DNA of 5,715 nucleotides from Thermoplasmatales archaeon UBA447 (GCA_002503205.1 DARE01000029.1:1-5715), one strand, 5' to 3'; shown: positions 1 through 4,582, numbered from the stretch's first letter. Numbers and translations are program-made. Notes: generated by a model from the sequence alone, not told the origin.

Positions 1-241
1 GAGCAGATTCTCAGATGAGACTTCAAGGCTTAGAAAGATAGGCATGGTTAGGATAATCCCACTATCAGAAAGGATAATAGAGGGTAGCTGGGATTTTGTA
101 ATTAAGTATCATATCTATGCGGCTGATGCTCTACAGATCACAAGTGCTCTTGAAGTTGGATGTAACGAATTTTACACTGGAGATGAAAGACTTCACACGG
201 TTACTCTTTCATCTGGTCTGAAGTCTGTTTATCTGGGATAA
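1..241 (+). CDS. vapC: VapC-family PIN-domain toxin, 3' part only (5' end outside window)
   Basis: The frame is open from base 2 with no stop, so the gene enters from the left; an internal ATG at 44 is not its start. The 79 visible residues are the C-terminal half of a PIN domain (family length about 130-140). Two of the four acidic metal-binding residues are visible: Asp42 in YAADALQITSAL and Asp61 in FYTGDERL. By family knowledge PIN toxins are Mg2+/Mn2+-dependent ribonucleases, held inactive by a VapB antitoxin usually encoded just upstream, here beyond the edge. The protein is not closely similar to the two complete PIN proteins in this window. It converges on the minus-strand vapC at 346-753, with repeat copy A between them. 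I am confident of the PIN family; toxin activity is inferred. Confidence 0.85.
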   Translation, partial: SRFSDETSRLRKIGMVRIIPLSERIIEGSWDFVIKYHIYAADALQITSALEVGCNEFYTGDERLHTVTLSSGLKSVYLG

Positions 242-299
242 TAGTTAATGCTTCAATAAATAACACAACAGCAACTGGAATTAAGTGTTTTAAATTAGG

Positions 300-340
300 A
301 TTCGCATAAAACAATAAGCAAATCCCGACCGGCCCATTCG
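300..340 (-). repeat. Repeat copy A (TA-island boundary repeat)
   Basis: This is one of three same-orientation copies of a 41-bp element. It matches copy C at 37/41 positions and copy B at 34/41, by my own base-by-base alignment. All copies share ATTCGC, AAAACA, CAAATC and a CCGG core. Copy A starts 5 bases beyond the stop codon of the minus-strand vapC, so it would be that gene's 3' UTR. Read on the minus strand it gives WAGRDLLIVLCES, in frame with vapC past its TAG stop. On that strand it is T-rich (TTTGCTTATTGTTTTATG) and could help terminate vapC transcripts. The strand shown is that of the vapC it follows. Confidence 0.8.
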
Positions 341-345
341 TCAAA

Positions 346-753
346 CTATATCTCAATAACTTGAATGCCAAGCTTTTTGCATTTATTATGCAATACTCTA
401 TCAAAAGTAGCTAAAGGCACCTTTCTCGAATATGCATCATACGCTATTATCCAGTCATTGAAATCCCTGAAACTTAGCTTGTTTTCAACCACGAATGTGG
501 ACACCTTCTCCATCATCTTTCCTGAAAGCCAGGATACTGTAAAATAATCACTATGCAATAATTCATCAATCTTCATTCGAACACTTTCATTATCTATTCC
601 ATACCTGGGAAGGACAAAACCAAGTTCAACAATTGACAGTGAATTTATCATGGGGTCTGCCGATTTGTCGACAAGTTCACTTGCGCTATCATGATGTGGA
701 GAATTCTCTATGGTATCGTATACCAGAACATTGGTGTCGAACAGCACTTTCAT
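346..753 (-). CDS. vapC: VapC-type PIN-domain ribonuclease toxin
   Basis: This is a complete PIN-domain protein of 135 residues. The expected acidic residues are visible: Asp6 in VLFDTNVLVYD, Glu43 in SIVELGF, Asp97/Asp100 in FRDFNDWIIA, and Asp118 in LATFDRV. By family knowledge such proteins are Mg2+-dependent endoribonucleases that cut tRNA, rRNA or mRNA when freed from the antitoxin. The ATG at 753 is chosen over an in-frame ATG at 771 because the reading frame then begins directly with the beta-strand MKVLFDTNVL typical of the family, and because its ATG overlaps the stop of the upstream antitoxin gene in an ATGA junction, which indicates translational coupling in a two-gene operon. Its 3' end lies against repeat copy A, and its last ~50 bases recur as a damaged copy at 2041-2112. 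Confidence 0.9.
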   Translation of the reverse strand: MKVLFDTNVLVYDTIENSPHHDSASELVDKSADPMINSLSIVELGFVLPRYGIDNESVRMKIDELLHSDYFTVSWLSGKMMEKVSTFVVENKLSFRDFNDWIIAYDAYSRKVPLATFDRVLHNKCKKLGIQVIEI

Positions 754-986
754 TTGCTGCTCTCCTCCCATCCCTTCCTTATCTCATTGTCTGCATCCAG
801 GGATGATAGATTCCCTTTTGCCTTGAAAGTAATTCGCCTTCTGCGTTTCCCTGTAGAGTTTGTCCTGTTCCTGAGACGTTGATTAATGATCTTCGACATA
901 TTCTTGGTACTTCCATACTTTTCTATTGATTCTTTGATGATTTCAGCGTAGATTTCTTCGTCAAGATTAATCGTGGTTTTGACCAT
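750..986 (-). CDS. vapB: VapB-type ribbon-helix-helix antitoxin
   Basis: A 78-residue protein begins MVKTTINLDEEIYAEIIKES. The short N-terminal strand with alternating residues (KTTINLDEE) followed by two helices, residues about 9-22 and 27-40, is the ribbon-helix-helix DNA-binding fold. Residues 45-78 are basic then polar, with RKGWEESSK at the end, and would bind the toxin. By analogy it neutralises the VapC encoded next to it and represses its own promoter as a dimer. The ATG at 986 is preferred over the in-frame ATG at 1007: a TATA box (GTTTATAT on the minus strand, 1013-1006) lies about 24 bases before 986, the spacing for a leaderless transcript, and the 1007 start would fall inside that box. 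The stop overlaps the vapC start. Confidence 0.85.
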   Translation of the reverse strand: MVKTTINLDEEIYAEIIKESIEKYGSTKNMSKIINQRLRNRTNSTGKRRRRITFKAKGNLSSLDADNEIRKGWEESSK

Positions 987-1004
987 AAATGTTGAACACA
1001 ATGC

Positions 1005-1026
1005 CATATAAACATTTAACGGTTAA
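1005..1026 (-). promoter_or_regulatory. Promoter and candidate operator of the minus-strand vapBC
   Basis: On the minus strand a TATA-like box (GTTTATATGG, 1013-1004) is centred about 24 bases before the vapB ATG at 986, which fits leaderless archaeal transcription. Immediately upstream, at the BRE position, is a perfect 11-base inverted repeat, TTAAC-G-GTTAA (1016-1026). Since VapB antitoxins autorepress, this palindrome is a good candidate operator. Binding is inferred. Confidence 0.55.
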
Positions 1027-1061
1027 CTGGCATTGGAAATAATTTAGCCAATACACTTCGC

Positions 1062-1172
1062 TTACTGCTTCCTATCGCTTGCCCTGAAACTATCCTTAAG
1101 GTATTCGCTTAAAACATTAATCAAATCCCTGCCGGCCAATTTGATTTTTATTCTATGATCGTTTAACATCAT
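1062..1172 (-). CDS. Possible 36-residue small protein overlapping repeat copy B
   Basis: A short frame starts at tandem ATG codons (1172, 1169) and ends in TAA at 1062-1064. It encodes a basic, helix-prone peptide containing KLAGRDLINVLSEYLKDSF. A TTATAA box on the minus strand (about 1196-1190) lies some 21 bases before the start, close to the leaderless spacing. The GRDL..VLSEY core is also encoded, without a start codon, by repeat copies A and C, so the frame may be a fossil of an older coding sequence and not a living gene. It sits between two divergent vapB genes. I do not recognise the family. A real small protein and a by-product of the DNA repeat are both possible. Confidence 0.25.
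   Translation of the reverse strand: MMLNDHRIKIKLAGRDLINVLSEYLKDSFRASDRKQ
1103..1143 (-). repeat. Repeat copy B (TA-island boundary repeat)
   Basis: This is the most diverged copy of the 41-bp element: 34/41 identical to copy A and 32/41 to copy C. It keeps ATTCGC, AAAACA, CAAATCCC and the CCGG core, here as the palindrome GCCGGC. It lies in the 293-bp gap between the divergent antitoxin genes, about 800 bp from copy A and 890 bp from copy C. Further right, at 1178-1194, AAGCTCTTACAAATTAT parallels the vapC-tail sequence AAGCTTTTTGCATTTATTAT next to copy A, at a matching distance from CCGG (46 versus 41 bases). So copy B may also carry a faint vapC 3' relic. Confidence 0.7.
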
Positions 1173-1197
1173 TGCTTAAGCTCTTACAAATTATAAC

Positions 1198-1261
1198 TGT
1201 GGGACATAATGTTCATAATTACCTTCAATGTGACAAATATCCCACAAACCTAATTAAGGTT
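1198..1261. promoter_or_regulatory. Upstream region of the plus-strand vapBC with two inverted repeats
   Basis: TGTGGGA (1198-1204) and TCCCACA (1240-1246) form a perfect 7-base inverted repeat around a 35-base A/T-rich interior. Directly after it, AACCT (1247-1251) and AGGTT (1257-1261) form a second one around AATTA. The interior TAATTAAG (1251-1258) lies about 25 bases before the GTG at 1280 and could serve as the TATA box. Either repeat could be the antitoxin operator. This is inference from position only. Confidence 0.3.
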
Positions 1262-1279
1262 AATTCAATACTTGCAAAA

Positions 1280-1552
1280 GTGATTGAAGAAGCTAAAATG
1301 GATGAAAAGGGACGAATCAATATAGGTAAAGAGGCAATAAAACAATACGGGGACAGATTCTTTATAGTAAAATTATCAGATGAAATCGTTCTTATTCCTA
1401 GACCGAAAGATCCTGTTAATGAGCTCAGAAACTGGGGCAAGAAACTGGGAATTGGCAAGCTGATGGCAAAAGATATTGAGATGCTGGCTGAAAAAGAGGC
1501 AGAAAAGGAAATCGCAGAAAGGAACAGCAGAAGACCTAAGGAAAGATTATAG
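1280..1552 (+). CDS. vapB: VapB-type antitoxin with AbrB/SpoVT (MazE-like) swapped-hairpin domain
   Basis: The frame encodes an N-terminal AbrB-like DNA-binding domain, recognisable from KMDEKGRINIGKEAIKQYG and the following strands FFIVKLSDEIVLIPRP. A linker with the archaeal-type DPVNELRNWGKKL follows, then a charged Glu/Lys-rich helix (LAEKEAEKEIAERN) that should wrap the PIN toxin. The start is uncertain. GTG at 1280 gives 90 residues and keeps the first beta-strand (IEEAKMD) that AbrB domains have before KGR. ATG at 1298 gives 84 residues and loses it. A TTG at 1172 adds a stretch unlike the family. The TAG stop is followed directly by the ATG of vapC, so the two form an operon. Antitoxin and autorepressor roles are inferred from family and context. 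Confidence 0.85.
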   Translation: MIEEAKMDEKGRINIGKEAIKQYGDRFFIVKLSDEIVLIPRPKDPVNELRNWGKKLGIGKLMAKDIEMLAEKEAEKEIAERNSRRPKERL

Positions 1553-1924
1553 ATGCCATACGCGGATACAGAATTCTTCATCGCCATTGCGAACTCATAT
1601 GATAGGCTGAACTCGTGGGCAATCAAAGTATTGGAGGAGTATGAAGGTCAAATTTATACATCTATCCTTACATTGGTGGAACTCGCACTTGTAAGCGTCC
1701 GGAAAGGTATTCCTGTTGAAGGGATGATAGCCAGTGTACTATCCATTGCCGAGTTGAAAGGCGCCAGCAAGGCAAGTGCATTGGCAGCAGCCCACCTAAT
1801 AGATCACGAGAGAACTGGAGTTTTTGACTCTTTCCATGCCTCGCTCTGTGGAGGCGAAATAATCAGCTCAGATCACCTTTACGAAAAGTTAGGTGTGAAG
1901 AGAAAAGGTTCCAATTATCTTTAA
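1553..1924 (+). CDS. vapC: VapC-type PIN-domain ribonuclease toxin
   Basis: A 123-residue PIN-domain protein carries acidic residues at the expected places: Asp5 in YADTEFFIAI, Glu43 in LTLVELAL, Asp92 in GVFDSFHASL, and Asp107 in IISSDHLYEKLG. It is somewhat short for the family but not truncated, because the C-terminal strand and helix are present. The ATG begins on the base after the antitoxin stop, with a purine stretch (GGAAAG, about 1540-1545) 7 bases upstream that could act as a ribosome binding site for this internal cistron. By family knowledge it is an endoribonuclease inhibited by the cognate AbrB-type VapB. Its RNA target cannot be read from sequence. It is followed by repeat copy C. 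Confidence 0.87.
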   Translation: MPYADTEFFIAIANSYDRLNSWAIKVLEEYEGQIYTSILTLVELALVSVRKGIPVEGMIASVLSIAELKGASKASALAAAHLIDHERTGVFDSFHASLCGGEIISSDHLYEKLGVKRKGSNYL

Positions 1925-1988
1925 AATGAACCGGAAATGGAGGGAATAGCAACTTTAGTGAGAAAATCTAAGAACATTGGATTAAAGT

Positions 1989-2029
1989 ATTCGCTTAAAA
2001 CAATAAGCAAATCTCGACCGGTCCACTCG
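1989..2029 (-). repeat. Repeat copy C (TA-island boundary repeat)
   Basis: This third copy of the 41-bp element matches copy A at 37 of 41 bases. It has the most regular structure. GCTTA and TAAGC (around AAACAA) can pair as a 5-bp stem, extended by TT/AA after a bulged C, and GACCGGTC is a perfect 8-base palindrome. It lies 64 bases after the plus-strand vapC stop and directly beside a damaged minus-strand vapC tail, the same arrangement as copy A. On the minus strand a 39-codon frame between stops (2040 to 1921) reads EWTGRDLLIVLSEYF through it. Confidence 0.8.
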
Positions 2030-2040
2030 AACCTGTCTAT

Positions 2041-2112
2041 CTAAAAAATAAGGTGATGTCTTAAAAGCACTTTTTCCATTTATATTATGCAATGACTCAA
2101 TAGTATCTTGTC
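2041..2112 (-). pseudogene. Relic of a minus-strand vapC 3' end
   Basis: This stretch matches the last codons of the vapC at 346-753. Minus-strand ATTGCATAATATAAATG and AAAAAGTGCTT correspond to ATTGCATAATAAATG and AAAAAGCTT there, with two 2-base insertions that break the frame. The reading DTIESLHN parallels ATFDRVLHN of the intact protein. Upstream the similarity fades and an in-frame stop appears near 2112. No PIN-domain body or antitoxin is found further right, because the CDF promoter follows. It is a fragment of a duplicated or displaced toxin gene. Confidence 0.55.
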
Positions 2113-2197
2113 TTTAATGTACAAGGAGGTTAGGTGTTATCAGGTTTAGATTGGGAAACGGGAAAAATCACCACCTTAGGTTCACAGCGGGAATTCT

Positions 2198-2255
2198 AAA
2201 TATTTAAGTGGATTAACCGCTACAGAACTTAAACGGTTATAATGATCGGTAACCG
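2198..2255 (+). promoter_or_regulatory. CDF gene promoter with three TAACCG-type half-sites
   Basis: A TATA-like box, AAATATTTAAG (2198-2208), would place the transcript start near 2229, giving a leader of about a dozen bases and no Shine-Dalgarno sequence. Half-sites of alternating orientation follow: TAACCG (2214-2219), CGGTTA (2234-2239) and TAACCG (2250-2255), the last one inside the first codons. They flank the expected start of transcription, a good position for a metal-responsive repressor. The regulator is not in this window, and the assignment is inference. Confidence 0.45.
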
Positions 2256-3108
2256 CGGCAACACGCTTTATCGGAATACCATTGCAGCGTCCATATACTG
2301 GATAATACTTGGCATATTCCTGTATTCATATTTGCATACCGGAAACCCCATATCTCTCTCTGTTGCAACAGACAGGGTTGTGGATGCTTTATCCATATCA
2401 TTTATCTTTCTAGTCAACCGTATAGCAGGAAAACCTGGTGATGCTCATCATTCATACGGTTTCCATAGGGTTGAAACTCTCCTCAATACTTCAGTAATAT
2501 TGCTTTTCACAGCAATGGCTGTGTATTCAGCTCTGGAAACTACCCATCTTCTTCTGACAAACGCTGTTAGATCACCGGGTTCGGCTGTTATACCTTCTAT
2601 TATGGCCCTTGTATTGCTGCTCATATCTGCGTTTTTCCTGGATAAGGATGAGAAATCAAACTTCAGTGTTCTTTTCAATCACACATTTCAGGACCTCGGA
2701 GCGATAATTGTAACATTGGCATTCTCCCTGGCATCAGAATATTTTACCGGACTGCCTTTAGATTATATTGGAAGCTATGCTGTCCTGGTCATCATAATTT
2801 ATGGAAACAGGAAGATGTTTGGAAGAAATATCAACATACTCCTGGAAGGTTCGCCTGTAAGTATAAAGGAGGTGGAGGACAGGATCAGGGAAGAATTTCC
2901 CAATGCACACCACCTCCACATATGGGACATCTGTCAACACGAGAGAGTTGCTACGTTACATCTCAGCGTACCTTCCTTCATGAAGATCGGGGATCTTTAT
3001 TCTACTAAGGCTAGGATTGAGGACCGGCTCTCATCATACGGTGTAAATCATGTCACGATCCAGTTTGAATCGGAAGAATCCGCCAAGCCACGATCAGACA
3101 CCATGTAA
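2242..3108 (+). CDS. Cation diffusion facilitator (CDF) family metal efflux transporter
   Basis: This 288-residue inner-membrane protein has the six hydrophobic segments of CDF proteins (about 13-32, 42-62, 80-100, 115-134, 150-167, 173-190) and a cytoplasmic domain from about 205 to the end. Metal-site residues are visible: Asp44 and Asp48 (DRVVD) in helix 2, and His147 and Asp151 (HTFQD) in helix 5. Helix 2 follows the DxxxD pattern of E. coli FieF, unlike the HxxxD of CzcD/ZitB-type zinc carriers. The HHSYGFHRVE loop after helix 2, the LLEGSP stretch and HHLHIWDI in the C-terminal domain are family signatures. These carriers export Zn2+, and in some cases Fe2+, Cd2+ or Co2+, against protons; which metal applies here cannot be settled. 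The ATG is leaderless-like. The gene stands alone between the TA island and decayed DNA. Confidence 0.92.
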   Translation: MIGNRGNTLYRNTIAASIYWIILGIFLYSYLHTGNPISLSVATDRVVDALSISFIFLVNRIAGKPGDAHHSYGFHRVETLLNTSVILLFTAMAVYSALETTHLLLTNAVRSPGSAVIPSIMALVLLLISAFFLDKDEKSNFSVLFNHTFQDLGAIIVTLAFSLASEYFTGLPLDYIGSYAVLVIIIYGNRKMFGRNINILLEGSPVSIKEVEDRIREEFPNAHHLHIWDICQHERVATLHLSVPSFMKIGDLYSTKARIEDRLSSYGVNHVTIQFESEESAKPRSDTM

Positions 3109-3218
3109 AAGGCGGTTTCAGTTAAAGACCATTCATAATCTTTGATGGGGGTGAAATACAATTATTACTATTTCAACGGAAGTATTATCCTCTTCAGCTA
3201 GTCTACATACTTTAGATC

Positions 3219-3230
3219 TATTTTTTTCTT
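3219..3230 (+). terminator. Oligo-T terminator candidate for the CDF gene
   Basis: ATTTTTTTCTT lies about 110 bases after the CDF stop. Archaeal RNA polymerase terminates at T-runs without needing a hairpin. No other T-run is closer to the stop. The assignment rests on composition and position only. Confidence 0.35.
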
Positions 3231-3323
3231 AGGTAACAGTAAGCCCACTGAAGAGACAAAGTTGATCAGGATTCCGGGTATTCAGTTAAAAATTTAATCG
3301 AATACTGCAAAAGCATTACTTAA

Positions 3324-3485
3324 TATTTTGAGCGACTCCCAGAGGATCTGAGTGTATGGCCATATAAATCACTGAGCAAAGATAGAGGTGAAATTCCAGA
3401 ATTAATGGTAAATTGGAAAGAGAACAGGAGGATAGCTGGCATTAAAGGTCATTGGAGATTAATCATTCAACACCTATGTTGCTAA
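3324..3485 (+). pseudogene. Unassigned open frame without start codon (53 codons)
   Basis: Between a TAA at 3321 and a TAA at 3483 this frame reads as a plausible charged, aromatic-rich protein, including LSVWPYKSLSKDRGEIPELM and KENRRIAGIKGHWRL. It has no initiating ATG near its beginning and no upstream continuation without a stop. I do not recognise a family. It may be the tail of a decayed gene, perhaps from a mobile element given the neighbour at 3534-3695, or chance. Confidence 0.15.
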
Positions 3486-3533
3486 CCTAAATTCTCCTGA
3501 CTCATTGTTCGTTTTATATGGCAGCTGTCTCCC

Positions 3534-3695
3534 TTATACACCTATACTAGGCTTTCCCTCACCATATGTAATCCAAGAATCGTAATCCGGGTTCCCACAA
3601 TCACAGCATCGGTACTTTCTGCCAGTTGAACTTACGTGGCCATTCCCGACACACGATCCCTGATTATATGGGCATAGACAACTGCAAGAATACAA
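3534..3695 (-). pseudogene. Remnant resembling a transposase N-terminal zinc ribbon
   Basis: A 53-codon stop-to-stop frame (only a TTG could start it) reads CSCLCPYNQGSCVGNGH and then SSTGRKYRCCDCGN. The pattern CPY..G..V.NGH..S.GR.KYRC.DCG closely resembles the zinc-ribbon head of IS1/IS6/ISXO2-like transposases (typically CPxC..., KNGH, RYRCKDCG), with one Cys of the first pair apparently replaced. After DCGNPDYDSWITYG the frame runs into a stop at 3534-3536, and no catalytic DDE domain follows in any minus frame that I could read. It is most likely the remains of an insertion sequence. A small free-standing zinc-ribbon protein is the alternative. Confidence 0.4.
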
Positions 3696-3825
3696 TTAAA
3701 ATGCGTTTTCAGACATGATCTTAGCTTAGGCCGGCAAACATCATATCAGAGCACTGTTAATCGAGTACTGTTTATATTCATCCTGCTCTGAAATATGCAG
3801 AATTTTGGTTCTTGACTTCGCTTAT

Positions 3826-3990
3826 CTAACTACGAACCAGAAAAAGAGAAAGCAGAACTAAAAGACATCCACTTGCCTGAAAGTTAGTTACTGCTTTATT
3901 AGTTTGTATCCCATGATCAACGACCAGCTCATGGCAGCAGGTTTTGCAGATGCCAAATTTTAGATCCGCCTCATTCCTACATTCCCTCGT
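3826..3990 (-). other. Cys/His-rich stop-to-stop frame (54 codons)
   Basis: The frame between TGA (3991-3993) and TAG (3826-3828) reads RNEADLKFGICKTCCHELVV, then DHGIQTNKAVTNFQ and a hydrophobic end. The C-x2-CCH cluster plus a later His could bind zinc. There is no ATG and I recognise no family. It could belong to the same decayed element as the frame at 3534-3695, on the same strand, or be chance. Confidence 0.15.
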
Positions 3991-4046
3991 TCATTTCTGT
4001 TTTATCCAATGTATTCAGGAAGCAACTGCATCTAAGGCTGGATAAT

Positions 4047-4391
4047 TTACGTCGGCAGATCCGCACTCTCCCCTTCTCGCATAGCATGTAAAGGCTCCAT
4101 GTATCTTGTTCCAAGATACAGAAAAAGAAATGAGAAAAGCATTATTCCAAGGAGAATGTATGATATGCGGATCGCCGATCCCAATGAAAGATCTAATGTT
4201 AAAACGACACCTGCAGTAATGCCCCCCACAAACTGGCCAGAGTATTGAATTGTGTTGTAAACGCCTATGTTTGCTGAATAACTGTTTCTTTTGGATATCT
4301 TGGAAATCAATGGGACAAATACAGTCTCTGAAATTGAATAGCCTATGAAAAAGATGATCAACCCGATATAAAAGAAATTCCTGTTTGCCAT
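4047..4391 (-). pseudogene. MFS transporter C-terminal fragment (last three helices)
   Basis: The 114 codons encode three hydrophobic segments, about residues 5-28, 50-68 and 73-94. The loop between the first two (LISKISKRNSYSANIGVYNT, then a stretch with QYSGQFVGG) matches the region around helices 10-11 of multidrug-type MFS carriers such as YajR/MdtG, where a Gly-x-Tyr-x-Thr-x-Gln-x-x-Gly-x-x-x-Gly-Gly motif is typical. A full MFS protein has about 400 residues and 12 helices. Here the frame upstream of the ATG stays open for only about 26 codons (with hydrophobic LSAYFLPIS) and then meets TAG and TAA. It is therefore probably a truncated pseudogene. Against this, a TATA-like box stands 25 bases before the ATG, so an expressed fragment cannot be ruled out. 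Confidence 0.6.
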
Positions 4392-4412
4392 GGAAATGGG
4401 AAGGAAGTAAGC

Positions 4413-4421
4413 ACTTAAAGG
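4413..4421 (-). promoter_or_regulatory. TATA-like box before the MFS fragment
   Basis: On the minus strand CCTTTAAGTG is centred about 25 bases before the ATG at 4391, the spacing of a leaderless archaeal promoter. It may be fortuitous, because the sequence upstream also reads as remnant MFS coding sequence. Confidence 0.25.
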
Positions 4422-4542
4422 ATTTTTTGAAAAAGCTGATATCAGAACAGTTGTATATTCCTTTCTCTAGGCATAATTTACAATTGCCGTTATTCTCAAT
4501 ATACAGTCGTTTTATGCGTGGTTGAAGACGTTGATGCTCCTC

Positions 4543-4582
4543 AAAAAATATTTAACAGGAAAATAGACGAGAAAAACGCAGT
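4543..4582 (-). terminator. T-rich terminator candidate after arsB
   Basis: On the minus strand, 30-65 bases past the arsB stop, three T-rich tracts follow one another (GTTTTTCTC, CTATTTTCC, ATATTTTTTG). Such serial T-tracts are the usual archaeal intrinsic terminator. The remainder of the 4392-4608 gap shows no gene. Confidence 0.45.

Larger units (their letters stand above)
3109..4046. other. Gene-poor, decayed interval of about 940 bases
   Basis: I find no intact gene here on either strand. The interval holds a T-run after the CDF gene and three stop-to-stop frames of about 54 codons (3324-3485 plus strand; 3534-3695 and 3826-3990 minus strand) that lack ATG starts but read as protein-like, two of them rich in Cys. 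This is the usual picture of old insertion or transfer debris. No tRNA, rRNA or CRISPR-like array is visible. Confidence 0.6.

Noticed and set aside
365..547. Plus-strand frame opposite the minus-strand vapC
   Set aside because: It is antisense to a well-supported PIN domain and has no recognisable features.
1172..1279. Upstream extension of the AbrB-type antitoxin to a TTG at 1172
   Set aside because: The added residues do not resemble the family, and they run across the inverted repeats and likely promoter.
1225..1626. Minus-strand open frame rich in Ser/Leu/Ile opposite the vapBC pair
   Set aside because: It is the complement of the charged helix-rich antitoxin; the real frames on the plus strand have clear AbrB and PIN motifs.
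300..2029. CRISPR array
   Set aside because: The three repeats are 800-890 bp apart with protein-coding genes between them, and no cas gene is present, so they are not a spacer array.
3145..3201. Short peptide KYNYYYFNGSIIL resembling the start of a branched-chain aminotransferase
   Set aside because: It has only 18 codons before a stop and no continuation in other frames; the likeness is too short to support a relic.
3725..3745. Possible fourth repeat copy around GGCCGGCAAACATC
   Set aside because: Only the GCCGGC core is shared; ATTCGC, AAAACA and CAAATC are missing at the right distances.
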